Assembly: GCA_964529005.1 (NCBI GenBank)
Contig: CAZGUH010000004.1
Span: 79,453 to 143,452 of the forward strand
Direction of reading: 5' to 3'
DNA: 64,000 bases
Source of the DNA: CAZGUH01 sp964529005
Lineage (GTDB): Bacteria; Actinomycetota; Acidimicrobiia; Acidimicrobiales; Ilumatobacteraceae
The position numbers and the translations under genes are program-made. Shown piece by piece: positions 25,782-34,180 of this stretch (position 1 is its first letter; each line of letters starts with the position of its first letter). The notes under the pieces were generated by a model. It was not told the origin of the DNA. It saw only the letters and a program-made list of their open reading frames with translations, and did not search any database.

Positions 25782-26621
25782 CTACGAACGCCGGCGCAGC
25801 CGCCCGCCGAGCAACGTGTTGATCTGCTCCAACGAGATGTCGCCCATGATCGGATGCGGCGCGACGTCGAAGCTCGGCTCGACGCTCTCGTCGGGTTCCA
25901 GCCCGTGCAACTCGAACAGCTCGCGCCGGAGGCGCTTGTCGTTCTCGCATTCCTGGATGGCGTACGTGACGACATCGTGCGCGACGTCGATCGGCACCAC
26001 GATCGCGCCGTCCCCGTCGGCCACGACGAGATCACCGTCGCGCACCAGCTGCCCCCCGATCTCCACCGGGAGGGCCTGCCCGCCCGGCTCGACGCGGCCT
26101 TGATACATGGGCTGCACGATCCAGCGGCTCCACACCGGCATCACGGCCTGGCTGATGATCTCGTCGGTGTCGCGAGCGCCTCCGTTGGTGAGCACGCCGC
26201 GCACACCCAGCGCGGCGAGCACCATCGAATCGGTGGAGCCGACCGCCGGCGTCTGCGCGCCGCACGTGTCGACCACCATGAAGTCGCCCGGCCCGAGCTT
26301 CGACGTCAGGTCGCTGCGCATGACCTCGCCGTACCAGAAGTCGTACGCCCAGCGGGTGTAGTCGGCCGGCGACAGCGCGGGCACCTTCCGCTGCGTCGGG
26401 ATGTGACGCACCGTGCGGGCGAACCCGCACGCACGCGTCCGGTACAACGGCCGGATCTCCGGCGAGATCGATCCCTTGGAATGGAGCCCGACCCAGTCGA
26501 GGCCATCGCGGATGTCGGTCACCCGCAGCTTCGCCACCGTCTCCAAGAGCGCGAGATCGCGCCCCTCGGCTGCGTCGTCGTCGGGTTCGGCGGGAGCACT
26601 CTCCCGCGCCTCAGCCGACAT
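25782..26621 (-). CDS. RraA family protein (HMG/CHA aldolase-like)
   Basis: A 279-residue member of the RraA/4-hydroxy-4-methyl-2-oxoglutarate aldolase fold. Key segments are TDIRDGLDWVG, the metal and substrate loop TNGGARDTDEI, and GDLVVADGDGAIVVP. Family enzymes split 4-carboxy-4-hydroxy-2-oxo acids or decarboxylate oxaloacetate. The ATG at 26621 overlaps the end of the binding-protein gene by 11 bases; the longer ORF from 26699 is antisense-like extension. About 60 residues longer than typical RraA at the C-terminus. A second, more divergent RraA-like gene is at 54611-55378. Confidence 0.8.
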   Translation of the reverse strand: MSAEARESAPAEPDDDAAEGRDLALLETVAKLRVTDIRDGLDWVGLHSKGSISPEIRPLYRTRACGFARTVRHIPTQRKVPALSPADYTRWAYDFWYGEVMRSDLTSKLGPGDFMVVDTCGAQTPAVGSTDSMVLAALGVRGVLTNGGARDTDEIISQAVMPVWSRWIVQPMYQGRVEPGGQALPVEIGGQLVRDGDLVVADGDGAIVVPIDVAHDVVTYAIQECENDKRLRRELFELHGLEPDESVEPSFDVAPHPIMGDISLEQINTLLGGRLRRRS

Positions 26622-28077
26622 CGACTGGATCACCCTCGTAGACGAAGCACCGGCATCCTTCGTTGTCGAAGACCATGTCGAAGACCTGCGAGACACCATC
26701 GTGCCGACCCCCTGGGAACGCTGCGGCGGCCGAGCTCACCGGAACGAATCCTTGCCCCAGCGCCGCGACCCCGGCGGCCATGCCCTCGCTCGTCAGAGCG
26801 GGTGCGCTCTCGAGCGCCGCCTTCAGGAAGAACAGCGCCGTGCAGTAGACGGGCGCGGTGCTGATGAACGGGTCGAGGCCATGGTCGGCGAAGATCGCGC
26901 GGCACTCCGCGTCCGCCTCGGTGATCGGTTCGTTGTCCACGTAGTCCGCGGCGGCGAAGTCGTAGTAGGTGCTCCATCCGATCGCCCTCGCTCCGATGAG
27001 CTGATCCGCCGGCGCCAGGCCGCCGACCGAGTCGGGCAGGACCCCGACCTGTGCCTGCGACGTCATCGCGTACACCGGCCGGTAGCCCTGATCCTCGGCG
27101 GCCCGCATGAAGAAGCCCGGCGTCGGCCATCCGGTCCACAGCACGTGCGTCACGCCGTCGGTGCGGAAGCGCTGAACGTACGTCTCCCACGGCGAGGCGA
27201 TCACGTCGGGGTACGCGATCTGCGAGACGACCTCCAGACCGGCCGCTTCCAGGGCCGGCAGCAAGGCGTTCTCGATGGCGCGCTGCTCCGCGGGATGGTC
27301 GAGGCCGGCGATCCCGATCTTGGCATCCGTGCCGAAGAAGTCGTGCTCGAGCAGGCGATCGACCAACGTCTGCAGCGCTCGGTCCTCGGTCATCCACTCC
27401 GGCCGGTACCACACGTCACCGATCTCGTCGAACCGGCCGGCGTCGACGCCCTCGTCGGCATTGCCAATTCCGATCATCGGGGTGTTCGTGTCCGCGGCGC
27501 ACTGGGTGATCACGCCTTCGGTCGAGACCACCGGCACCATCGCGAACACTTCGTTGTCCTCGGTGAACTGCGCGCACATCGCCTGCTCCGACTGCGCCCG
27601 GGTGTCGGCGGTGCCGAGGCTGGCGGCGGAGTAGCGGAAGAACACCGGCTCGATCTGGCGACCGGCGATGCCCCCGTTGGCATTCAGGTAGTCGACGATG
27701 ATCTGCGCCCAGTCGCCCTGCGTGCCGGTGCCCGGCGCCTGCCCGAAGTCCGTTCCGTATTCGGCGTCGATGTTGGTGTCGCTGTTGATCCACGAGATCC
27801 CGACCTTGATCGTGTCGGCCGTGACGCCCTTGCCGGTCTCCAGGTCCGAGAAGTCGGTCGAGCCGGGCTCGGACGAATCCGGCGTCGATGCCGGTGTCGA
27901 TGCCGGCGTCGACCCCGGCGTGTCCGATGTGGACGACGAGGGCGCCTCGGTCGAGGGAGCCGACGAAGGCGGGGCCGCCGACGTCGTCGCTGCGTCGTCG
28001 TCATCGTCTCCGCATGCGGACGCGATCAACGCGATCGATACCAGGGCCGCTCCGACGCGGGCAGTACGCCGGCGCAA
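26611..28077 (-). CDS. Liv-type ABC transporter substrate-binding lipoprotein without adjacent permease
   Basis: A 488-residue binding protein. Its signal peptide ends in the lipobox ALIASACGDDDD, and a long Ser/Thr/Pro linker follows, encoded partly by 12-base tandem repeats. The binding fold contains IKVGISWINSDT and NANGGIAGRQIEPVFF. The usable start is TTG at 28077. A well-placed ATG at 28101 (GGGGGACCC upstream) is followed at once by an in-frame TAG, so it cannot open this protein. No permease or ATPase gene adjoins, so it may feed one of the other transporters in the window. It heads the operon with the RraA and glycosidase-like genes. Confidence 0.87.
   Translation of the reverse strand: MRRRTARVGAALVSIALIASACGDDDDDAATTSAAPPSSAPSTEAPSSSTSDTPGSTPASTPASTPDSSEPGSTDFSDLETGKGVTADTIKVGISWINSDTNIDAEYGTDFGQAPGTGTQGDWAQIIVDYLNANGGIAGRQIEPVFFRYSAASLGTADTRAQSEQAMCAQFTEDNEVFAMVPVVSTEGVITQCAADTNTPMIGIGNADEGVDAGRFDEIGDVWYRPEWMTEDRALQTLVDRLLEHDFFGTDAKIGIAGLDHPAEQRAIENALLPALEAAGLEVVSQIAYPDVIASPWETYVQRFRTDGVTHVLWTGWPTPGFFMRAAEDQGYRPVYAMTSQAQVGVLPDSVGGLAPADQLIGARAIGWSTYYDFAAADYVDNEPITEADAECRAIFADHGLDPFISTAPVYCTALFFLKAALESAPALTSEGMAAGVAALGQGFVPVSSAAAAFPGGRHDGVSQVFDMVFDNEGCRCFVYEGDPVDVG
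27879..27914. repeat. Three 12-base tandem repeats in a lipoprotein linker
   Basis: Unit CCGGCGTCGATG, with small variation in the second and third copies, encodes the Pro/Ala/Ser/Thr linker (TPAS repeated) that follows the lipid anchor of the binding protein. Confidence 0.75.
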
Positions 28078-28095
28078 CGGCAGAGCACGACTCGA

Positions 28096-28101
28096 CTACA
28101 T
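28096..28101 (-). promoter_or_regulatory. ATG-TAG start-stop pair ahead of the binding-protein gene
   Basis: On the minus strand ATG at 28101-28099 is followed directly by TAG in the same frame as the downstream TTG start at 28077. A strong GGGGGA site lies just upstream of the ATG. It may be a nonsense mutation, a sequence error, or a genuine start-stop element that modulates initiation. Confidence 0.45.
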
Positions 28102-28158
28102 GGGTCCCCCTGTCTTCCCCTTGCCAGTACGCGACGCAGTGTAAGCCCACGTTTACCG

Positions 28159-28180
28159 TTAGTCAACAATCGATAGTCGG
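28159..28180. promoter_or_regulatory. Motif A site 3, upstream of the orphan binding-protein gene
   Basis: Reads TTAGTCAACAATCGATAG and then TCGG on the plus strand. It lies in the space between the CoA-transferase stop and the binding-protein start, on the upstream side of the latter. Confidence 0.55.
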
Positions 28181-28183
28181 CTA

Positions 28184-29419
28184 TCAGCTCGTGCCGTCGT
28201 CGAGGAGCGCTCGCACGTCGTCCGCGTGCTCGTCGAGGTACGGCGCGCGGCTGACGCGATAGCCCTCGGCGACCGTGGTCGTGAAGGGAGCGCCGGGAAA
28301 CACGATCCGGCGTCCGAGGTGCTCGACGTCGACCTCCACCGGGAACCCCCGGGCGACGAAGTGCGGGTCCGACAACACCTCTTCCGGCGAGTAGACGATC
28401 GCCGTCGTCAGGCCGCGCCGTTGCCCTTGCACGAAGAACTCGTACGCCGAAAGGCGCGAGGCGACGAGGATGGTTCCCGCGCGACCGGCAGCGAACATCT
28501 CCGTGACCACAGGATCCGTGCCGATCTTGGCGATGTCGAGGTTGTCGATCTCGGCCGCCATCTCGAGGAACACGACGTCGTCGAACTCGTCGCGCACCCC
28601 CAGATCGTCCATCCAGCCGAGCAGCGCCCGGAACTCCGCGCCACACCGAGGAGGGACGCCGGTGGTCACGTAGCGGCCGTCGGCTGCCAACGTGACGGTC
28701 TCCGCTGTCTGCACCGTGGCCGCGTGCCGTCCGGTCTGCCGCTGCACGGTCTCTTGGCGGACCAGCCACTGGTAGCTGCCTGCCTCGGTCGTGACGTTCG
28801 ACGCCGCATGGAGGTTGACGTCGACGAGCTGTCCCCGACCCTCGGTGCTCGATCTCCGGTGGAGCAGCGCGGACAGCGCACCCATCACCGCCCACACGCA
28901 CCCCGTGTGGTAGCCCTGCAATCCGCCCGGACGCACGGGAGCGATCTCGTGATCGTCGTAGCCGCAGCTCCATGCGGGACCCCCCGCGGCGATGACCGTG
29001 AGGTCGATCGACGCCTCGTGCGCGCGCGGACCGGACCGGCCGAACGGGGTGACCGAGACCCAGACGAGATGCGGATGGCGGTCGCGCAGAGCCTCGTCGT
29101 CGACGCCGATGCGGGCGAGGTTCCCTGGGCTCTCCCCGTCGAGCACGATGTCGGCACGGGCCACCAGCCGTTCGAACAGCGCGGCGTCGCCGGGCAGGTC
29201 CATCACGACGCTCTTCTTGCTCGTGTTGAAGTACCACCACCACAAGCTGTTCTCGATCGCGCAGGCGTCGTCCACGAACGGTCCGAATCGACGCGTCTCG
29301 TGGCCCCCGGGGGGTTCGACGACGATCACCTCGGCGCCCATGTCGGCGAGCAGCTTGCCGGCGTACGCGGCCCGCTCGCTCGCCAATTCGACCACTCGTG
29401 TTCCGGTGAGCAGGCCCAT
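28184..29419 (-). CDS. Family III CoA-transferase (CaiB/BaiF type), first of a pair
   Basis: A 411-residue CoA-transferase. The N-terminus TRVVELASERAAYAGKLLADMGAEVIVVEPP and the loop WWWYFNTSKKSVVMDL match the family. The catalytic Asp is expected in GRGQLVDVNLHA. The ATG at 29419 overlaps the stop of the next family III gene by one base (TGATG). Adjacent family III genes can encode a heteromeric enzyme, as in the benzylsuccinate CoA-transferase BbsEF, so these two may act together. It would move CoA from a cheap donor such as succinyl-CoA onto an acid. Confidence 0.88.
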   Translation of the reverse strand: MGLLTGTRVVELASERAAYAGKLLADMGAEVIVVEPPGGHETRRFGPFVDDACAIENSLWWWYFNTSKKSVVMDLPGDAALFERLVARADIVLDGESPGNLARIGVDDEALRDRHPHLVWVSVTPFGRSGPRAHEASIDLTVIAAGGPAWSCGYDDHEIAPVRPGGLQGYHTGCVWAVMGALSALLHRRSSTEGRGQLVDVNLHAASNVTTEAGSYQWLVRQETVQRQTGRHAATVQTAETVTLAADGRYVTTGVPPRCGAEFRALLGWMDDLGVRDEFDDVVFLEMAAEIDNLDIAKIGTDPVVTEMFAAGRAGTILVASRLSAYEFFVQGQRRGLTTAIVYSPEEVLSDPHFVARGFPVEVDVEHLGRRIVFPGAPFTTTVAEGYRVSRAPYLDEHADDVRALLDDGTS

Positions 29420-30459
29420 CAGATCGCCCCCTCGGAGCGCAGAGCCTCCAGCTCGCCGTCGCTCACGCCGAGGAGACCCTGGAAGACCTCCGCGTTGTGC
29501 TCGCCGAGACACGGCGTCGCCTCGGTGATCGACCAATCGGTCTCCGACAGGTGGATCGGAAGCCCGTCGACGCGCACCTTGCCGATCTCGCGGTGGATCA
29601 CGGTGGGCCAGAGCCCCCACTCCGCCGTGTTCGCGTCATGGTCGATCCGCTCCCCCGGCTGCGCCACCGCGGCGGCCGGCACGCCGACGTCTTGCAGGCG
29701 ACGCGCCAGCGCGTAGCGCTCGTGGCCGCGGGTCCACGCGCTCAGTCGCTCGTCGAGCTCGTCCTGCGCGCCGAGCCGGCCTTCCGACGTCGCCCACCGC
29801 GGCTCCTGCGCCCATGGCTGTGCCACGACCTGCGCGAGCCGCGCCCAGTCGTCGTCGTGGCGGCAGCCGAGCGCGATCCACTCGTCCACCCCGGAGGACG
29901 GGTAAATGCCGTGCGGCGCCATGTCCGGCGTGCTGCTGCGGTTGGAGTGGGGCTGACCGTCACGGCGAAGAGGGCGGCCGTTCACCGACCAGTCGAGCAG
30001 GGACGGGCCGAGCATCGCCGCTCCGGCCTCGACGCACGCCATGTCGATCCAGGCGCCCTCCCCCGTGGCCTGGCGGCGCAGCAGCGCAGCGAGGATGGCG
30101 ATGGCCATGAAGTTGGCGCCGTGGTGGTCCATGTACGAGTAACCGAGGCCGGCGGGAGGCATGTCCGGCAACCCACTCGAGAACGTAAGTCCGCACAACG
30201 CCTGGACCACCGGCCCCCACGTCTTGAACGAGGCGTAGGGCCCGGTGTGGCCGAAGCCGCAGTTCGACGCGTAGATGATGTCTGGTTTGATCGTGCGCAG
30301 CTCGTCGTAGGAGTAGCCCAAGCGGGCGAGCACGCCGGATGCGAAGTTCTCGGTGACCACGTCGGACTCCGCCACCAAGCGTTCGAACAGCGTGCGCCCG
30401 CGGGGGTGCCGGAGGTTGATCGTCACGAAGCGCTTGCCGACGTTGTAGTTGTTGTACGC
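29419..30459 (-). CDS. Family III CoA-transferase, N-terminus lost in assembly gap
   Basis: The visible 346 residues start at AYNNYNVGKRFVTINLRHP and continue through ENFASGVLARLGYSYDELR, YASNCGFGHTGPYASFKTWG and the catalytic region GEGAWIDMACVEAG (Asp). Typical members begin about 40 residues earlier, so the start codon lies inside the N run at 30460-30559. Its stop at 29419 is fused to the start of the second CoA-transferase. The run of genes (dehydrogenase, hydrolase, two CoA-transferases) suggests one operon. Confidence 0.88.
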   Translation of the reverse strand, partial: AYNNYNVGKRFVTINLRHPRGRTLFERLVAESDVVTENFASGVLARLGYSYDELRTIKPDIIYASNCGFGHTGPYASFKTWGPVVQALCGLTFSSGLPDMPPAGLGYSYMDHHGANFMAIAILAALLRRQATGEGAWIDMACVEAGAAMLGPSLLDWSVNGRPLRRDGQPHSNRSSTPDMAPHGIYPSSGVDEWIALGCRHDDDWARLAQVVAQPWAQEPRWATSEGRLGAQDELDERLSAWTRGHERYALARRLQDVGVPAAAVAQPGERIDHDANTAEWGLWPTVIHREIGKVRVDGLPIHLSETDWSITEATPCLGEHNAEVFQGLLGVSDGELEALRSEGAI

Positions 30460-30559
30460 NNNNNNNNNNNNNNNNNNNNNNNNNNNNNNNNNNNNNNNNN
30501 NNNNNNNNNNNNNNNNNNNNNNNNNNNNNNNNNNNNNNNNNNNNNNNNNNNNNNNNNNN
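30460..30559. other. Assembly gap (100 N) between a CoA-transferase and a hydrolase
   Basis: The gap holds the start of the CoA-transferase and the last codons of the alpha/beta-hydrolase. Here the missing amount could be little more than the placeholder. Confidence 0.95.
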
Positions 30560-31402
30560 GGCACGCGCATGGTCGATGATCGCACGTGCGAGGTCCGGGC
30601 GGAGCTCGTGGCCCATGCCCTCGATCATGCGCAACGTCGATCCCGGGATCGCCCGCGCCAGGGCGGTCCCGTGCTCGCGGCCGAAGATCGGATCGTCGGC
30701 TCCGTGGACGATCAACGTCGGGACGTCGAGGATCCTCAGCCCTTCGGTCCGATCGGCGGAGAGCGCCAAGGCGCGGTTGCGGTTGGACGCGTTCGCCGGC
30801 CGCAGCTCGTGATCACGCTCGGCCTCGGCAGCGCGAACGACGGCAGCCTCGTCGATGACCGCCCCGCGGCCGGCGAGAAGGCGGGCGAGCCGCAGGTGCA
30901 CGGCGGTGCGGCCGTCCGGCGTGACGCCGTCGGCGAGTTGGGCGAGCTCGGCGGCCACGGCCGGGTCGATGTCGGGCAACCCACCGGTCCAGGCGCCGGT
31001 GGCCGCGTCGATCGTGCTCGCCGTCGAGCACACCAGCACGAGCGAAGCGACGGCGCGCCGATGGCGAATGGCGAGCTCCTGAGCGACGATGCCGCCCATC
31101 GACACACCGACGACGTGCGCGCTGTCGTGCCCGAACTCAGTGAGCAACGCGGCCGCGTCGTCGGCCAGGCCTCCCATCGTGTACGGGTCCTCGTCGAAGT
31201 CGACGTACGTCGACCGTCCACAATCTCGCTGGTCGTAGCGCAACACGTGGAATCCAGCGGCGGCGAGCTCGGCGCAGAAGTCGACGGTCCAGATCGCGGC
31301 GGTGGACGCTCGACCGTGGATCAACAGGATCGCCGGGTCGGTCGGATTCCCGACGTCGTCGGTCCACAGGTCGACGCCGTTGACGCGCTTCAGGTGCTCC
31401 AC
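30560..31402 (-). CDS. Alpha/beta-hydrolase (C-terminus lost in assembly gap)
   Basis: A hydrolase of at least 281 residues. It has the oxyanion motif LLIHGRAST, the nucleophile elbow GVSMGG with Ser, the acid region VHGADDPIFG and the His segment GMGHELRPDLA. The GTG at 31402 has a strong AGGAGGG site 4 bases upstream and beats other candidates. The closest general resemblance is to C-C hydrolases and lactonases of aromatic and polyketide degradation. Only the last few residues are missing. It follows the zinc dehydrogenase by 20 bases. Confidence 0.85.
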
Positions 31403-31422
31403 TGTCCCTCCTGGCAACGAGA

Positions 31423-32475
31423 TCAGCTCGCCGCGCCCGCTGGCGTGACGAGGATCTTCGCATCCTCGTTCGGCGTCGCCAGCCGCCGGAACGCGTCGGG
31501 AACCTGGTCGAGGGGCACCGTGCCGGTGATCATCGGAGCGACGTCGACCGACCCGTCGGCGATCGAGCGCAGCGCCTGCGCGAACTCGTCGTGGTCGTAG
31601 CCGAACGTGAAGACGAGCTCGAGCTCCTTGCCGGCGCCGAAGTACGGCACCAGGTTGTCGACCTCCATGCATACGCCAGCCACGACGATGCGGGTCCGCC
31701 TCGGCGCCTCGCGCATGATCGCGTTGAGCACGCCCGGAGATCCGACGGCTTCGAAGACCACCATCGACCGGCCGTTGCTGGCACGGCGCCATACCTCGAT
31801 GCCGGACTCGACGCCCGCGTCGACGATCACGTGCGCGCCCATCCGCGCCGCGAGGTCACGGCGCGCCGGGGAGAAGTCCGCCGTCACGATGGGTTCGATC
31901 CCCCGTGCGGCGAGCACGGCGACGATCGCCAGACCGACGGGCCCGCATCCGATCACGACGGCGCCGTCGCCGGCTCGAATCCCCGATCGGGTGACCGCAT
32001 GGAAGCCGACCGCCGTCGGCTCCGTCAGCGCCGCCAGGTTGGGGTGCAGACCGTTCGGCACTCGGAGCAGCAGGTCGGCGGACAGCAGCATCTCCTCGCT
32101 GTAGCCGCACGGCGCGTCGTTCGTGTAGGCGAGGGTGATGTGGCCGGTCTCGGTCTCGAGCGCCGGCACCGAGGTGACGACGGTCCCCGGAGCGGGCGCG
32201 TCCGTGTCCGGTCCCACCTCGAGCACCTCGGCGCAGAACTCGTGACCCATGAAGATGTCGCGCCCGAGGTCGATCCCCCTGCTCGTCAGCGACGGCGGCT
32301 CGACCATCTCGGCCGCCAGGCGAACGAAGTCGTGCGCGTGCCGGGCGAAGTGGAGGTCGCTTCCGCAGATGCCGCAGGCGAGCACGCGCGCCCGCACCTG
32401 CCCTGGGCGCGGGGTCGGCGCGGGCAGGTCGTCGACCACGACCATCTCGTTGCCGCGCAACACGGTTGCCTTCAT
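31423..32475 (-). CDS. Zinc-dependent alcohol dehydrogenase (MDR family)
   Basis: A 350-residue medium-chain dehydrogenase/reductase. The catalytic zinc site is visible as CGICGSDLH and GHEFCAEV, and the Rossmann motif is VVIGCGPVGLAIVAV. The structural-zinc Cys cluster is replaced by a segment with few Cys, which some family members also show. The ATG at 32475 follows AAGGGGCGTGGCG; the longer ORF to 32622 is promoter sequence. It starts the minus-strand operon with the hydrolase and CoA-transferase genes and is divergent from the cupin gene. Motif B lies in the shared promoter region. Confidence 0.9.
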   Translation of the reverse strand: MKATVLRGNEMVVVDDLPAPTPRPGQVRARVLACGICGSDLHFARHAHDFVRLAAEMVEPPSLTSRGIDLGRDIFMGHEFCAEVLEVGPDTDAPAPGTVVTSVPALETETGHITLAYTNDAPCGYSEEMLLSADLLLRVPNGLHPNLAALTEPTAVGFHAVTRSGIRAGDGAVVIGCGPVGLAIVAVLAARGIEPIVTADFSPARRDLAARMGAHVIVDAGVESGIEVWRRASNGRSMVVFEAVGSPGVLNAIMREAPRRTRIVVAGVCMEVDNLVPYFGAGKELELVFTFGYDHDEFAQALRSIADGSVDVAPMITGTVPLDQVPDAFRRLATPNEDAKILVTPAGAAS

Positions 32476-32531
32476 CGCCACGCCCCTTCGATCCCCGGCC
32501 GCTCGAGCGGCGGCCCCCTCGGCCCTCACTG

Positions 32532-32544
32532 TACATTGTACGGT
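32532..32544. promoter_or_regulatory. Motif B site 2 (TACATTGTACGGT)
   Basis: Within the 131-base divergent region between the dehydrogenase (start 32475) and the cupin gene (start 32607). The preceding bases extend it to GTACATTGTAC, an inverted repeat of GTAC around ATT. It differs from site 1 by one base over 13. Confidence 0.45.
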
Positions 32545-32606
32545 TCCGCTTGTATCTTTGCCCGGACAGGCGCGGAGTACGCGTGATCCTTGTCCGGAGG
32601 CTTTCC

Positions 32607-33185
32607 ATGACCTCGTCCACATCGGGCGCGATGTCGGGGCGCATCGCCCACTTCGACGAACTCGAGTGCGTTCCCCTCGTCGCCGAGTCGGGCGTCTCCA
32701 CCGAAGCGCTCGACCTCATCTACGCGCGCACGCTGTTTCCGGTGATCGTCCTCGACGGAGATCAGACGAACGCGGCCGGCACGGCGCCGATCGTGGGCGC
32801 CGCCGGCATGACGATGACGTTTGCGATCTCACCGCCCGGCCAGGGCCCCTCTCTCCACGCCCACGTGGAGACCTACGAGACGTTCACCGTGCTGCGCGGA
32901 ACCTTCGAGTTCTCGTGGGGTGACGAGGGCGAGCACGGCGCGACCTTGGGGCAGTTCGACGTCATCTCGTTCCCTCCCGGCATCAATCGCGCGTTTCGCA
33001 ACGTCGGCGACGACGAGGGAATGCTGCAAGCGGTGATCACGGGCGGCCCTCAGGCCCGTTGGGACGTCTCTCTCGTCCCCGAGGTGGCGCAGAAGCTCGC
33101 CGACCTGGGAGCGCTGGAGCAGCTCGAAGCGAAGGGCATGACGCTGGAATCGGGCCGCTGGCTCCATCGGGATCGGCAGCGCTGA
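32607..33185 (+). CDS. Cupin-domain protein
   Basis: A 192-residue single-domain cupin. Motif 1 is GPSLHAHVETYETFTVLRG with the HxH pair and Glu ligand. Motif 2 is FPPGINRAFRNVG, where the usual His is replaced by Arg, so the metal site may have only three protein ligands or be weak. The start ATG has CGGAGG 6 bases upstream. The gene is followed after 2 bases by the E1 alpha gene, so they are surely cotranscribed. It may be a small ring-opening or isomerising enzyme that makes the keto acid for the dehydrogenase; this is inference. Confidence 0.8.
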   Translation: MTSSTSGAMSGRIAHFDELECVPLVAESGVSTEALDLIYARTLFPVIVLDGDQTNAAGTAPIVGAAGMTMTFAISPPGQGPSLHAHVETYETFTVLRGTFEFSWGDEGEHGATLGQFDVISFPPGINRAFRNVGDDEGMLQAVITGGPQARWDVSLVPEVAQKLADLGALEQLEAKGMTLESGRWLHRDRQR

Positions 33186-33187
33186 CG

Positions 33188-34180
33188 ATGGCTGCAGACC
33201 GCGAGCTCCAGATCGAGATGTATCGCCGGATGGTGCGGATCCGCTTGTTCGAGGAGCGGACGTGGGACGGACGCACCGACATCCCGGGTGTCGTGCACCT
33301 GTCGGTCGGCATGGAGGCGTCGACGGTGGGAGCGTGCCTCGCCTTGCGCGACGACGACTACATGGTCGGCTACCACCGCTCCCACGGCCACCCGATCGCC
33401 AAGGGCGCCCCCGTCGATCGCCTCTTCGCCGAGCTGATGGGCAAGGTCACGGGGGTGAACCAGGGCAAGGGCGGCTCGATGCACCTCTCCGACTTCAGCG
33501 TCGGCAGCCTCGGCGAGACGAGCATCGTCGGCTCGGGCCTTCCCGTCGCGGCCGGCGCCGCGTTCGGCACCAAGATGCAGGGTCGCGATCAGGTCACCCT
33601 GTGCTTCTTCGGCGACGGGGCGGCGGCACAGGGCACGTTCCACGAGAGCCTCAACCTGGCGGCGATCTGGGCGTTGCCGGTCGTGTACGTCTGCGAGAAC
33701 AACGCCTACTGCGAGATGAGCCGTCACGACGTGATGTGCGCCGTGCCGGACATCGCCGCCCGCGCGGCGGGCTACAACATGCCCGGGACGGTCGTCGACG
33801 GGCAGGACGTCGTCGCCGTGTTCGACGCCGTGTCGACCGCGGTCGATCGCGCCCGCGGCGGGGGTGGCCCGAGCCTGATCGAGACGAAGACGTACCGCGT
33901 CTACGGGCACTCCGGCGGCCCCGATCCCAAGGCGGCGTATCGCTCGCCGGAGGAGGTCGAGGCGTGGCGGGCCCGTGATCCGATCCTCCTCATGGGCCGG
34001 CGGCTCGTGGACGACGGGACGGTGACGTCCGAAGAGCTGGACAAGATCGCCCACGAGGAGCGCGAAACCATCGAGGCCGGATGGCAGTTCGCATTGGAGA
34101 GCCCGAATCCGGATCGCTCGGCCCTGTACGACCACATGTTCACGAACCCGATCCCGCGTGATCGGCGGAGGATCCAGTGA
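33188..34180 (+). CDS. Thiamine-dependent dehydrogenase E1 component, alpha subunit
   Basis: A 330-residue subunit that binds thiamine diphosphate. The motif begins at GDGAAAQG and ends at CENNAY, the classical GDG to NN spacing, and IRLFEERTWDG and HRSHGHPIAKGA are typical of acetoin or pyruvate E1 alpha. GGSMHLSD and SLGETSIVGSG also match. It oxidatively decarboxylates a 2-oxo acid or cleaves an acyloin. The beta subunit gene follows with a GTGA overlap. No E2 or E3 gene is nearby, so these must come from elsewhere or an alternative acceptor is used. Confidence 0.92.
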   Translation: MAADRELQIEMYRRMVRIRLFEERTWDGRTDIPGVVHLSVGMEASTVGACLALRDDDYMVGYHRSHGHPIAKGAPVDRLFAELMGKVTGVNQGKGGSMHLSDFSVGSLGETSIVGSGLPVAAGAAFGTKMQGRDQVTLCFFGDGAAAQGTFHESLNLAAIWALPVVYVCENNAYCEMSRHDVMCAVPDIAARAAGYNMPGTVVDGQDVVAVFDAVSTAVDRARGGGGPSLIETKTYRVYGHSGGPDPKAAYRSPEEVEAWRARDPILLMGRRLVDDGTVTSEELDKIAHEERETIEAGWQFALESPNPDRSALYDHMFTNPIPRDRRRIQ

